Part shown: in pieces, positions 33,879 to 42,566 of the stretch
How positions within the stretch are numbered: the first letter of the stretch is position 1
How the letters are laid out: every line of letters starts with the position of its first letter
Assembly: GCA_002354035.1 (NCBI GenBank)
Contig: DEKU01000060.1
Location: forward strand, 24,984 to 88,983
Length of the DNA: 64,000 bases
Source: Bacteroidales bacterium UBA2714
GTDB lineage: Bacteria; Bacteroidota; Bacteroidia; Bacteroidales; P3
Reading direction: 5' to 3'
The notes under the pieces: model-generated
What the model was told of the DNA's origin: nothing
What the model saw: only the letters and a program-made list of their open reading frames with translations
Databases searched by the model: none
Position numbers and translations under genes: made by a program

Positions 33879-35276
33879 TTACAATATGCCGCGTGAGCCA
33901 AGCTTGAATACAGCCCAGCCGATGGTGAACACAGGTACTATCCAGAACCAAGTGCGCACCCATTTGTAGTTGCGGGCGTTGAGCAGTGTAACGCCATAGG
34001 CGGCCAAGAGTAGGAGAAATGGCAGTCCGGGCAGAAGGAATCGCTCGGAATTGGCAAATCCGCTCATACAGATGATGCCAAGGTATGATATCACAAAGGT
34101 GCCGATGAGGGAGAGGTCGCGCCAGTTTCGCTTGACGAATATGGCGCTGAAGAGTGCCAAGAGGACGAATCCGCCCATAAAAACGCGCACGTAGTTACCC
34201 CCGTTTATCATCTGTTGGTTATACTGTTCGTCCACGTCGACCATGGTGGGGAAGGGCAGTACGAACATGATGGGAGCCATTACGGCCCCGGTGGCATATT
34301 TGGCCCACGACACACCCTTTGAGACTTGGTAATTTCTTTTGGCAGCTTGGTTTTCGTCACGTTGTTCCCAGTAGCTCTGGGCCTCGTTTGTGATTGTGCC
34401 GCCCGCCATCACCAACAGTCCTGTCACGGCCCAAAATATGAGCACCGTCCTGTTCCACTTGCTCAGCACTGCCTGACTCGAGAAGACGATGGCTGTCATT
34501 ATGGCAAATATTACGGAGACCCCCAGCACTGTGCGGAAGGTGAAAAGAGACAATGCCACAACCACCACAAGGATTACTTTCCATAAGGAAATCGCTTTAC
34601 TCCTGAAAAGGTCGTCTGTCCTTTCGAGCGCAAGGATGGTCAGGAAAAGCATCTCCGTTTCTTTCAAGTGAAGGCCGCAATACATGATTAAGTTCGGCAT
34701 CAGGCAGCAAAAAATGCCTGCAATCCTTGCTGCGGGAGCCCCAAAGGTGCGGTGAGCCAGCCGATAAATGAGTATGCAGCTGTATGCACTCATGAGTGCC
34801 TTCAGGATTCGGGTCACTATTATGTTGGGACCAATAAGATTATAAAGTACTGTCAGATAAAGCACATAGCCCCGGTCACTTATTGCTGTGCGGTTTAGTC
34901 GGTCCATAGCGTTGCTCCACCCGATGTCCACATACCACTCTGCCGCCGAATGGTAACCGATGGAGTCGCCAGCCCCAAACTCGAAAGGGATGCCAGTTTT
35001 GATATAATAGTATATGTATGAAATGAATACCCATGCCAGGCGGAATACAAGAGCAGTGATGAAGAGCTTGCGCAAAAACCGTTTCTCGTCATATTCCATC
35101 CATTTGTGGGAGTACCGGTGGGACAGGCCAAAAAATATCAGAACCCAACCTATGCCTATGATAATAAAATCAAGGCCCATCATATATCTGAGGAACAAAA
35201 CGCTCACCGTTGCCAACGACAGCAAATAGATTGATGTCGCTTTGGTCGAAATCTGTTTGGGGAAGTATGGTACCAA
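33879..35276 (-). CDS. Polytopic membrane protein, GT-C or polymerase-like
   Basis: The 465-residue protein has about 11 hydrophobic helices. A first periplasmic-type loop contains FGAGDSIGYHSAAEWYVDIG, reminiscent of the acidic first loop in GT-C and PMT-like transferases. No canonical Wzy or Wzx signature is seen. The only in-frame start near the N-terminus is a TTG at 35276. An ATG at 35183 would lose the first helix. It may add a lipid-linked sugar outside the membrane or act as a polymerase; both are inference. Confidence 0.7.
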   Translation of the reverse strand: MVPYFPKQISTKATSIYLLSLATVSVLFLRYMMGLDFIIIGIGWVLIFFGLSHRYSHKWMEYDEKRFLRKLFITALVFRLAWVFISYIYYYIKTGIPFEFGAGDSIGYHSAAEWYVDIGWSNAMDRLNRTAISDRGYVLYLTVLYNLIGPNIIVTRILKALMSAYSCILIYRLAHRTFGAPAARIAGIFCCLMPNLIMYCGLHLKETEMLFLTILALERTDDLFRSKAISLWKVILVVVVALSLFTFRTVLGVSVIFAIMTAIVFSSQAVLSKWNRTVLIFWAVTGLLVMAGGTITNEAQSYWEQRDENQAAKRNYQVSKGVSWAKYATGAVMAPIMFVLPFPTMVDVDEQYNQQMINGGNYVRVFMGGFVLLALFSAIFVKRNWRDLSLIGTFVISYLGIICMSGFANSERFLLPGLPFLLLLAAYGVTLLNARNYKWVRTWFWIVPVFTIGWAVFKLGSRGIL

Positions 35277-35333
35277 AATATTGCTTTTTATCGGTAAATA
35301 TATGTATTACTATTCGTTTTATATCAGGATAGC

Positions 35334-36338
35334 CTATCGTTTCGGACTTCTTCTATTCAGTAATAGCGAAACTGCCATTTGTTTGCACCTGTAGCCCGCT
35401 CCTCTCAATCCAAATAGAATACGTTGAAGCCATAGCGGAGAGTGGTAGAACTTATAAGTTGAAGCAGGAATATGGCTCCACTCCACCTTTTCCAGCACCC
35501 CCATTGCGGCCTCATGGTATTGTTTTGATAGGTAATATCGCTTCACACCTCCACACCTCAACCTGTCCAGCAGAAGCTTCAAATCGCCATTCCGCTTCTC
35601 CTCCTCGGCCAGAAAATCCAAATTCCACAACATGTGATGCTCTGGTTGATGCAGCCTTCTTGTGGCGCGTTTGCCAACAGGGACGTCCTGAAAATAGTTG
35701 GCCAAAGGCCGATTGACAAAGGCGACTTTATAAGCAAGTGCTAACTTAATCCACAGTACAAAATCCTCGCCCAAGGTGAGGTGCTCATCAAAGCAGCCCA
35801 CTTCGACCAGTGACTGTCTCGAAATGACCACCGAGCTGGATGTTATTGGCATACACAGCGTCTTTGCATAGGTAAGGCAGTAATTGATATATCCTCTTTC
35901 AAATCCGTCAGCCACACCCACTGGGGCCACTCGTTTCTTGCCGTTCTTGACCAGGTAAAACCCCGAAGCATAAACTGCCGCTTCGGGAAATTCCGCCCTC
36001 AAGTGATCAATTTCTGCAAGGAACGAGGGTTCCCACCAGTCGTCGGCATCTAAGAAACAAACATACCGGCCTTTGGCCAAGGCTATCCCCTTGTTTCTGG
36101 CTGCCCCCACTCCCTGATTCTCTTGCTTCACTAATTGGCAAAACTCCAACCCCTCAATCCGCTCCGATACCCGTTGGTAGGAGTCGTCGGTACTTCCATC
36201 GTCTACTATGATGAGTTCAACCCCTACGCCGGCTTCTGCCATGGGCTGGAGCTGGGCCGTCACGCTCTCGACGGCACGAACCACATAGTCGCGCTTGTTG
36301 TAGACTGGAATGACGACGGAGTAGGTTATCTCTTGCAT
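35334..36338 (-). CDS. Glycosyltransferase, family 2
   Basis: From ATG 36338 (MQEITYSVVIPVYNKRDYV) the protein has 334 residues. GT-A motifs are VELIIVDDGSTDDS, NKGIALAKGRYVCFLDADDWW (the DxD metal site) and LGEDFVLWIKLALAYK. It is an inverting transferase working on the cytoplasmic side. The start overlaps the end of the previous GT2 gene by 13 bases, indicating coupled translation. Confidence 0.9.
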   Translation of the reverse strand: MQEITYSVVIPVYNKRDYVVRAVESVTAQLQPMAEAGVGVELIIVDDGSTDDSYQRVSERIEGLEFCQLVKQENQGVGAARNKGIALAKGRYVCFLDADDWWEPSFLAEIDHLRAEFPEAAVYASGFYLVKNGKKRVAPVGVADGFERGYINYCLTYAKTLCMPITSSSVVISRQSLVEVGCFDEHLTLGEDFVLWIKLALAYKVAFVNRPLANYFQDVPVGKRATRRLHQPEHHMLWNLDFLAEEEKRNGDLKLLLDRLRCGGVKRYYLSKQYHEAAMGVLEKVEWSHIPASTYKFYHSPLWLQRILFGLRGAGYRCKQMAVSLLLNRRSPKR

Positions 36339-37150
36339 TTTTCGTATTTGAATAGCAGCCGTTCTATCAGCCGCACTAATTTGAAGGCCCACGGGTGTTT
36401 GTGTATGCGTCGCATCAGGATAATGTCGTCGGCGTAGGCGTCGTAGTCGGCCAGCACCAGCTGGGGAAGGGTGGCCTCGAGGGTCTTCCGTTTCTCTTGC
36501 TCAATCAAGCGGCTGTTTTTCCCGCCGTTCTCGCTGATGCCGGTCATGTCGAAGTAGATGGTGTCGATGTCGACGTGCACGGGTTGTATCTGCCCGAATA
36601 CAACGACTTTCATGAACCAAGCCCAGTCGGAGCAGATGCGCATCGACTCGTCGTAGTAGCCGAAGCGGTCGAAGAGCGTGCGTTTGATGCAGGTGCCGAC
36701 GTGGTCCAGCGTCCCGCGATAGAAGCTGAACATGGTGAACGGCCCATGGCTGACGTGGCCCGGCTGGGTGCGGCCGTCGGGCCAGATGTTGGTGGTTGAG
36801 CCGTAGAGTATCTCAGGATTGTCGTGGAGTTGTAGTTGGGTATATAGCTGTTGCAGTATATCGGGTTGCTGCAGCCAGTCGCCCGAGTTCAACATCATCA
36901 CATATTCGCCGCTCGCCATGCGGATGCCTTTGTTCATGGCGTTATAGATGCCGGTGTCGGGTTCGGAGACCCAATGTAGGGTGGGTATTTTGCCGATGTA
37001 TCGGTGAATTGTCTCGACGCTGGCGTCGGTGCTGGCCCCGTCGATTACGATGGATTCGAAGTCTGCGCCTTGCTGGAGGGAGATGCTGCTGAGGGTTTTG
37101 TCGAGACCGGCAGCGTTGTTGCGGTTGATGGTTACGATGGATAGTTTCAT
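36326..37150 (-). CDS. Glycosyltransferase, family 2 (WcaA-like)
   Basis: The 274-residue GT-A protein begins LSIVTINRNNAAGLDKTLSS and contains FESIVIDGASTDAS, EPDTGIYNAMNKGIRMASGE and YVMMLNSGDWL. The DTGIYNAMNKG segment is typical of WcaA/WfgS-type colanic acid and O-antigen transferases. Its start overlaps the stop of the preceding deacetylase-like gene by ATGA. Confidence 0.9.
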   Translation of the reverse strand: MKLSIVTINRNNAAGLDKTLSSISLQQGADFESIVIDGASTDASVETIHRYIGKIPTLHWVSEPDTGIYNAMNKGIRMASGEYVMMLNSGDWLQQPDILQQLYTQLQLHDNPEILYGSTTNIWPDGRTQPGHVSHGPFTMFSFYRGTLDHVGTCIKRTLFDRFGYYDESMRICSDWAWFMKVVVFGQIQPVHVDIDTIYFDMTGISENGGKNSRLIEQEKRKTLEATLPQLVLADYDAYADDIILMRRIHKHPWAFKLVRLIERLLFKYEKCKR

Positions 37151-38262
37151 TGTTGCGATTCGATGATGTGGCCCAGTTGGTCTGATGTGATGAATTCACA
37201 GTCGGGCCATGTTTTGACTATGGTGTGCAGCAGTGTTTTGAGTTGTGGCAGGGTGTTGTCAGTGTTGGTTTTGTCGATAGAGCCGATGTAGTTGATGCGG
37301 TGGGAGCAGATGTTGGCGGCTTTGCCCCAGCGGAAGGCTTGCTGGATGTGGTGGAGGCATGCGCCGACGTTGTCGGCGGAGGGTTTGAGGGAGGGTTCGA
37401 AGATGCAGTTGCGCATGAGGTAGAGCAGTCCGGCTCGGCTCCGCGAGCCTTGGAAGCAACGGCGGCGGAGTTTCTCACCCTGATTGTCGCCCACGGGTAT
37501 TTTCTGGCATACGGTGCTCTGGAGGTAGCGGACGCCGGCGTGGATAAGGTGGGGCTCGATGGCGGAGCTCCACTCGTAAGTGGTGGGGATGAATGACTCG
37601 GACTGGTAGCCGAAGAGGGTGTGGAAGAGGTCGGCGCCTTCGCGGATGATGGTGGAGTAGGCGGCGATGTCGTCGGGGCGGTCGGAGTTGAAAGCTCCGA
37701 GGTAGTATTGTTTTATAGTGGGGTCGGCGTCGTGGGTGAGGGCGAAGGTGCCGAGGCGGAAGGCGAGGAGAGTGGAGGGGTGCGAGGCCTGGAGGGCGTG
37801 CATCCATTGTTTGACGTTAAGGTGTTCGCGGCCGTGGAGCTGGGGGCGGAGTAGGCCTTGGGCCATGCCTTCCTGCCAGAGGGCGAAGGTGCCGGTGTGA
37901 CGGGGGCTTTGGGTGAGGGTCTGTGTGAAGGGTTGGTAGTGGTAAGTGGTGAAGTGGTCGGCTTCTATTTTTTCGAAGTCGGGGTTGGCTGTGACGCAGT
38001 TGGCGGTGATGACGGCGGGATTTCCGTGGCTGTCTTTGACGGAGCTGAGTATGTCGAAGAGGTCGCTGAGGTCTTGTGTGGTGGCAAGGTTGTCGTATTT
38101 GCAGTAGGGGTCGTTGTCTACTCGGATGCCGCTGCGTAGGAGTTCGCGGTATGTTTCGGGCGAGGGCATGCGGATGCTGCCCCAGTCGTCGGACTCGATG
38201 ACGATGAGGTGGCGGCGGGTGTGCCAGCCGGGGATGTTGTAGAGGTCTTTCCGTGTGAGCAT
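37147..38262 (-). CDS. Polysaccharide deacetylase-like protein
   Basis: This 371-residue protein starts with HLIVIESDDWGSIRMPSP, the ESDDWG motif of a deacetylase-related family seen in Bacteroidetes capsule loci. HGREHLN near residue 145 and ICSHRINYIG near 315 may supply metal-binding histidines. It has no signal peptide, so it may act on an intracellular intermediate. The catalytic assignment is tentative. Confidence 0.65.
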   Translation of the reverse strand: MLTRKDLYNIPGWHTRRHLIVIESDDWGSIRMPSPETYRELLRSGIRVDNDPYCKYDNLATTQDLSDLFDILSSVKDSHGNPAVITANCVTANPDFEKIEADHFTTYHYQPFTQTLTQSPRHTGTFALWQEGMAQGLLRPQLHGREHLNVKQWMHALQASHPSTLLAFRLGTFALTHDADPTIKQYYLGAFNSDRPDDIAAYSTIIREGADLFHTLFGYQSESFIPTTYEWSSAIEPHLIHAGVRYLQSTVCQKIPVGDNQGEKLRRRCFQGSRSRAGLLYLMRNCIFEPSLKPSADNVGACLHHIQQAFRWGKAANICSHRINYIGSIDKTNTDNTLPQLKTLLHTIVKTWPDCEFITSDQLGHIIESQQ

Positions 38263-38265
38263 GGG

Positions 38266-38979
38266 TTAGCGGGTGGTGTCTATGCAGCGGCGGCTTATGC
38301 CGTCGCTGTAGCGGTGGTTGGAGCGGCCGTCGCACAGGACGGGAGTGATACACATGTCGCGAAGTGTTTGCTGTGTGGAGGGGGTGTGGTTGCCCCAGGG
38401 GTAGGCGAAGTAGGGGATGTAGCGGGGGTGTGCACCCAAGGCGTCAATGCATGCGGACACGTTTTGCCGGAAGTCGGACGGAGTTTGTGCCGCGCAGTCG
38501 AGGTGTTGGTAGCCGTGCATCCCGATGGTGACGAGGGGCGAAGTGATTTGAGCGAGGTCGGCATGGGTGAGGTATTGGGGCTGGGGAGCGTAATCTGGCC
38601 GAATGGTGGTGCCGTCGAGGTATTGGGGGTTGAGGAAGAGGGTGATGGGTATGTTTTGCTCCGTTAGGAAGGGGAGCACTGTCAGCACGGTTTTGAATCC
38701 GTCGTCGGATGTCAGGACGGCGTAGTGCTTCCGGCGCAGGTTTTCCGACTGCAGTCGGCTGGTTGCTTCTGGCAGCGAGATGAAGGTGTACTGCTGTTTC
38801 AGTTCAAGTATTTTTTGCCGGAAGGCTGCGGTCGACGACCAGTCCTGTTTGAGGCACGAGGAGGGGTCGTAGGTGTCGGACACGGAGTGGAAGACGAACA
38901 CTTCGATGGGGGCGAGGAGGAGCTTGTTATATATGCGCTCCGTTTTTCTCAATATTTTCGTGATAATTTTGTTGGCCAT
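38266..38979 (-). CDS. Polysaccharide deacetylase (NodB homology)
   Basis: This 237-residue protein is a shorter, more canonical NodB-type protein. Motif 1 is AVLTSDDGFKT, motif 2 is TIGMHGYQHLD and motif 3 is PYFAYPWGNH. A hydrophobic N-terminal segment (LLLAPIEVFVFHSV) is part of the fold rather than a clear signal. It probably removes an acetyl group from an amino sugar or acts on a lipid-linked intermediate. It lies 3 bases upstream of the following deacetylase-like gene. Confidence 0.82.
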   Translation of the reverse strand: MANKIITKILRKTERIYNKLLLAPIEVFVFHSVSDTYDPSSCLKQDWSSTAAFRQKILELKQQYTFISLPEATSRLQSENLRRKHYAVLTSDDGFKTVLTVLPFLTEQNIPITLFLNPQYLDGTTIRPDYAPQPQYLTHADLAQITSPLVTIGMHGYQHLDCAAQTPSDFRQNVSACIDALGAHPRYIPYFAYPWGNHTPSTQQTLRDMCITPVLCDGRSNHRYSDGISRRCIDTTR

Positions 38980-39008
38980 TTGCAGGTTTTTTTCCGCCTG
39001 AAGGGTGT

Positions 39009-40073
39009 TTATACGAAGCAGTCACCGTCGCCGGCCTGTGTGGTATAGTCCTTCGGCAGGTGGAAGCTGCTGGGGTAGGAAAAGGAGATGTGGTTGACCG
39101 TCTGTTTCGAGAACAGCCCCATGCGGCCGATGTATTGCGCAAGGGGGGCGCACCGGGTTGTGAAGCAGGGATTTCGGAGGGCAAGGATATGCTGGGCGAT
39201 AGAGGCAAAGACTTCGGCGCTGTGGTTGTCGTCGTAATAAAGGTATTTCACTGATAGGTCGGAGACGGAATCACGGATGATGTAGAATCCCACGAGCGTA
39301 GAGCCTACCATTACCTTCACACCGCTGATCCAGTACCGCTGGTCCGCGTCGCCGAACAGGCCCCCGTCGGCCACCCGTTGCATTAGGGGTGTGCGGTGTT
39401 TAAAGGGATAGTTGAGTATCCAGTCAAATATTGGCTGCTCGCGCACAAAGAGGTCGGCACCCGTGTGTTGTTTGATGAAAGCGTATGTGGGGTTGTCGAC
39501 CCGATTGCAGTACTCCAAGGTGTAGCCGCCGATGTTTGACAGTCGGCGGGCCGAGGGGCAGAGGGGTCGGACATCGGCCACGATACGTTCTTTGAGGGAA
39601 AGGAGTTTGCCCAGGGTGGAGTGTTTGTCAGGCTTGCGTCCGAACCGATATTCGTCAAAATGAGTGGTGGAGTGGCCTAAGTATTTGAAAATCTCTACGG
39701 TTTCGGAAGCTCCCATGGTATCCAGGCAGTGGTCGGGGCCATATATCTCGGCCAGCGAACCCACGGCGGCCAACGGGAGGCCCAAGCCGCGGTATTCGCG
39801 GTCGCACCACAGCGTGCTGAACCACCAGTAGCGCTCGCCGCCCAAAAGCTCGGGGAATGCCGCCGTGTAGGCAACAGCCCGGTGGCTGCCCGCAATCTTT
39901 ACGGCGGCAACCAAAGGGTCCTCGGCTCGGGTGTAAGGGTTTGCCGCCACCGCACGGGCACGGCAGCGGGCGATGATGCCCGGCAGAAGGCTCTCGCCCT
40001 TGCCGCCCTCAATCCAGTCCTTGATTTGGGCGGCCGTATAAGTCACTATTTCAAAGCTCTCGGCCCGACTCAT
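39009..40073 (-). CDS. GNAT-like acyltransferase, paralogue B
   Basis: The 354-residue protein has a GNAT-type core with WWFSTLWCDREYRGLGLPL, resembling the acyl-donor pyrophosphate loop, then MGASETVEIFKYLGHSTTHF. The second half has ISGVKVMVGSTLVGFYIIR and SVKYLYYDDNHSAEVFASI. It ends AGDGDCFV. A paralogue at 42567-43625 shares the same blocks and a closely similar ending. Its ATG overlaps the ACP stop (ATGA). I infer transfer of an acyl or aminoacyl group from the ACP to a sugar; the exact family is not known to me. Confidence 0.7.
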   Translation of the reverse strand: MSRAESFEIVTYTAAQIKDWIEGGKGESLLPGIIARCRARAVAANPYTRAEDPLVAAVKIAGSHRAVAYTAAFPELLGGERYWWFSTLWCDREYRGLGLPLAAVGSLAEIYGPDHCLDTMGASETVEIFKYLGHSTTHFDEYRFGRKPDKHSTLGKLLSLKERIVADVRPLCPSARRLSNIGGYTLEYCNRVDNPTYAFIKQHTGADLFVREQPIFDWILNYPFKHRTPLMQRVADGGLFGDADQRYWISGVKVMVGSTLVGFYIIRDSVSDLSVKYLYYDDNHSAEVFASIAQHILALRNPCFTTRCAPLAQYIGRMGLFSKQTVNHISFSYPSSFHLPKDYTTQAGDGDCFV

Positions 40074-40327
40074 TGCTGGCTCACATGCTGGGTGGTCACG
40101 TCGACGATGCCCCCGATGGTCTGCATTTTGATGATTTCGAATATCTTGAATTTGAAATTGAACGTTGTTTCAATTTCCGTAAGCAGCTGTGTGAAGGTCA
40201 GCGACGTCCAGCCGGGAATATCGTTCGGCCCCATGCTGTCCGAAATGGTCAGCGACGGGTTGTCGAACACTTTTCTCGAAAGCTCTTGAATCGTGTTGCT
40301 GATGCTGTTTCTTGTGGGAGAGTCCAT
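40070..40327 (-). CDS. Acyl carrier protein
   Basis: The 85-residue protein has a four-helix carrier layout. The candidate phosphopantetheine serine is in IPGWTSLTFTQLLTEIE (W-x-S-L). It lacks the DSL motif of fatty-acid ACPs and resembles D-alanyl or aminoacyl carriers. Encoded between an ATP-grasp enzyme and a GNAT-like gene, and 3.3 kb from an AMP-forming ligase, it probably holds an activated acid as a thioester in the cytoplasm. Confidence 0.83.
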   Translation of the reverse strand: MDSPTRNSISNTIQELSRKVFDNPSLTISDSMGPNDIPGWTSLTFTQLLTEIETTFNFKFKIFEIIKMQTIGGIVDVTTQHVSQQ

Positions 40328-40370
40328 ATTGTTAATGCTTTAATTAATCAGATGATGAGAGGATGAAAAA

Positions 40371-41603
40371 TTATTCCGTGGGAGCTCCGTCGCCGTCTGG
40401 CTCCACCACGATGTTGAACCATCGTGCCGTGTCGGCCGCAAAACGATTCATGTCGGCCTCATTGCCGAACCGCAGAATCGCCGTGCCGATAGCGTCGTTG
40501 GCGCCATTGAAAGCGTTGACACTATCGCCCGGCTCCACCCACAGGTCCGTCTCGACTATTTCGGCGCCCAGGTCCTTGGCTATGGCCATCTCCTTGTAGC
40601 GTCCCGAACGGTTGGCGTGCAGTATCACCTCAGCCCACAGTCCGTCCGGCTCCCGTTGAGTTATCTGCCCCACCGCGTCGCCCACAATATAGCGCGTCAT
40701 GGCCGTTATCAAGTCCACCCCTGTGGCGTACCTGATCATCTCGCTCAGCCGGTTTCCGCCGCCGCGCGGCGTGAACTCCATGATGTAAGGCCTGCCGTCG
40801 GCCCCTATCCGGGTTTCGACGTTGTAGACGTTCGTCTTGAGACCCAGCAGGGTGATGAGACGTTGCAATTCCGACCTCAAATACTCCTGCTGCTGAGGCG
40901 TAAAAGTGGAGGGCCAGGTGTAGGCCGCCGGCGAGAACGGATTCGCGGCCGAAGCGTCGAACCGCTGGGCGTTGAAATTGGCAAACACCAACCGACCATC
41001 TATCGAGAAACAGTCCGAATCCGAAGGGCAACCCACCGGGTAGATAAACTCCTCGACGATGATATGCTTCGAAATGGACTTCTCGAAAGCCACCTTGGCC
41101 GCCATCTCCAATTGGGAGGGGCTGCTAACCTTTGTCACCCCCTTCGACCCCGCCGAGTCCGTAGGCTTCACGATGGAGGGGTAGTTGACCCAGTCCCGGT
41201 CGGCCATCAGTTGGGCCACGCTGCTGTAGGCTTTGGCCTTCGGCACATTGAAACCATGCTGCCGCAAAAAGTCTCTGAAAAGGTCCTTGTTCTGTAAGAT
41301 GCGCACCGACTCGAACGGCCCGAACGCTGGCAGCCCCATGCGGCTTTGCACGTATGCCGCACTGACCACACCCGGGTCCACCCCGAACGACATGATGCCG
41401 TCGATGTTACGGCTCTGTGCGGCAAGCAACACAGCCTCCTTGTCGACAATGCTGACGTTCATATACTCGTCGCTATACCTGTGGGCCACATTGCCCGGTA
41501 CATTGTCGACAGTGATGACATAGTAGCCCTCCCTGTGCGCGGCTTCTATAACGGGCAGCAGATATCGGATGCCGCCCAGCAGCATTATCTTCTTCTGTTT
41601 CAT
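40371..41603 (-). CDS. ATP-grasp carboxylate-amine ligase
   Basis: The 410-residue protein has a biotin carboxylase-like N-terminal domain (KIMLLGGIRYLLPVIEAA). The ATP-grasp core has YPSIVKPTDSAGSKGV, HIIVEEFI and VYNVETRIGADGRPYIMEFTPR with the metal-binding acidic residues, followed by GGGNRLSEMI. It resembles L-amino-acid ligases and carbamoyl-phosphate synthase-like enzymes. It could ligate an amino acid to the carrier-bound or sugar-bound substrate. A 294-base gap with array C separates it from the preceding gene. Confidence 0.83.
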   Translation of the reverse strand: MKQKKIMLLGGIRYLLPVIEAAHREGYYVITVDNVPGNVAHRYSDEYMNVSIVDKEAVLLAAQSRNIDGIMSFGVDPGVVSAAYVQSRMGLPAFGPFESVRILQNKDLFRDFLRQHGFNVPKAKAYSSVAQLMADRDWVNYPSIVKPTDSAGSKGVTKVSSPSQLEMAAKVAFEKSISKHIIVEEFIYPVGCPSDSDCFSIDGRLVFANFNAQRFDASAANPFSPAAYTWPSTFTPQQQEYLRSELQRLITLLGLKTNVYNVETRIGADGRPYIMEFTPRGGGNRLSEMIRYATGVDLITAMTRYIVGDAVGQITQREPDGLWAEVILHANRSGRYKEMAIAKDLGAEIVETDLWVEPGDSVNAFNGANDAIGTAILRFGNEADMNRFAADTARWFNIVVEPDGDGAPTE

Positions 41604-41741
41604 CGTGCGTGTCTGATGGCTGATAGCCTCCTTTTTTTATTTCGTTTCCGACTGTGGCCGCCGCCGTTCCGGCCGACCTTTGCCGGAAGGAGTTTCCTTA
41701 TCATCTCTTTCCGTTCGTATTATTCAGTACTTATCCCGTAC

Positions 41742-41806
41742 TTTGTTTCTGCTTTACTGTATAAATAGAAAATAAATCTAATCTAAATAGAAAATATATA
41801 GCGAGG
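41742..41806. repeat. Intergenic 11-bp periodic array C with head motif
   Basis: TTTGTTTCTGC (41742-41752) is followed after six bases by 11-bp units GTATAAATAGA (41759), AAATAAATCTA, ATCTAAATAGA and AAATATATAGC. The head and first unit match array B at 20.06 kb with nearly the same spacing. The array lies in the only sizeable gap inside the polysaccharide operon, which also has a TTCCGGC/GCCGGAA hairpin (41667-41688). No ORF here is credible. Confidence 0.72.
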
Positions 41807-41897
41807 CAAGGGGTGAGTGGGTGATTTGGAGTAGGCGGAATGTTCAGTCTGGGCAATGGCAGCGGGGACTTTGACTATCAGGTTGAAAGCGTATAAG

Positions 41898-42551
41898 TCA
41901 TTTGGCAAGAGGGTTGCGGCGGATGCGGCCTGAGTTGAGAAACTGGACCACGTCCAGCAGCTCATACCATCGCAGCGCGCCGTGCAGGGGGCCGTACTCC
42001 AACAGTTCGGTGGGCTTGTAGTCCGGATGGTTGAGCGGGAACTCGCAGGCGCAGCTGGCCCGCTGGCTCATTGTGAAGATCACCTTGTGGGACTGCGGCA
42101 ATGCGGCAAAGGCCGCCACTTGGTCGGGCGTGCAATTGTCACCGTCCATCAGCACCACTATGTTATCCCAGTTGACGCGCTCTTTGCGCTTCTCCCAACA
42201 GTCTTCGGCCTGCTCCCGCGTTTTGTAGTGCGAGAAATAGACGGTCACGTTGCCATAGTCGCCGTGCAGTGTGGCCACGGGGTAGCTCCATTGTGATGTT
42301 ATGAAGTCGAGGGGCAGAGAGAGATAATGCCGCAGATGGGTGCAGAAAGTGAAGAACTCAGCGTGGTCGCGGATGCCGCAGTTGATGGTGGGCGACAGGA
42401 ATCGAAGCCCCAAGTCGTGATAGACTATGCCGCCGATGCACGTGTTCGTGATTAGCGAGAAATTACGGTTGTGGAGGCGCAGGCGGTTCAGCATGCGCAG
42501 CAGGTGTTGCAGCGATTTGCTCAGAGTTGACTTCCTTGTAGAGGTGGGCAT
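41898..42551 (-). CDS. DUF1919 exopolysaccharide biosynthesis protein
   Basis: The 217-residue protein carries the DUF1919 pattern: FSLITNTCIGGIVYHDLGL then RFLSPTINCGI. It continues with YPVATLHGDYGNVTVYFSHY, REQAEDCWEKRKERVNWDNI and VVLMDGDNCT. Members occur in capsule and exopolysaccharide loci of Firmicutes and Bacteroidetes, with unknown reaction, possibly glycosyl or phospho transfer. It is flanked by the carrier-protein module. Confidence 0.82.
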   Translation of the reverse strand: MPTSTRKSTLSKSLQHLLRMLNRLRLHNRNFSLITNTCIGGIVYHDLGLRFLSPTINCGIRDHAEFFTFCTHLRHYLSLPLDFITSQWSYPVATLHGDYGNVTVYFSHYKTREQAEDCWEKRKERVNWDNIVVLMDGDNCTPDQVAAFAALPQSHKVIFTMSQRASCACEFPLNHPDYKPTELLEYGPLHGALRWYELLDVVQFLNSGRIRRNPLAK

Positions 42552-42566
42552 AATTGCAGGTGGTGA

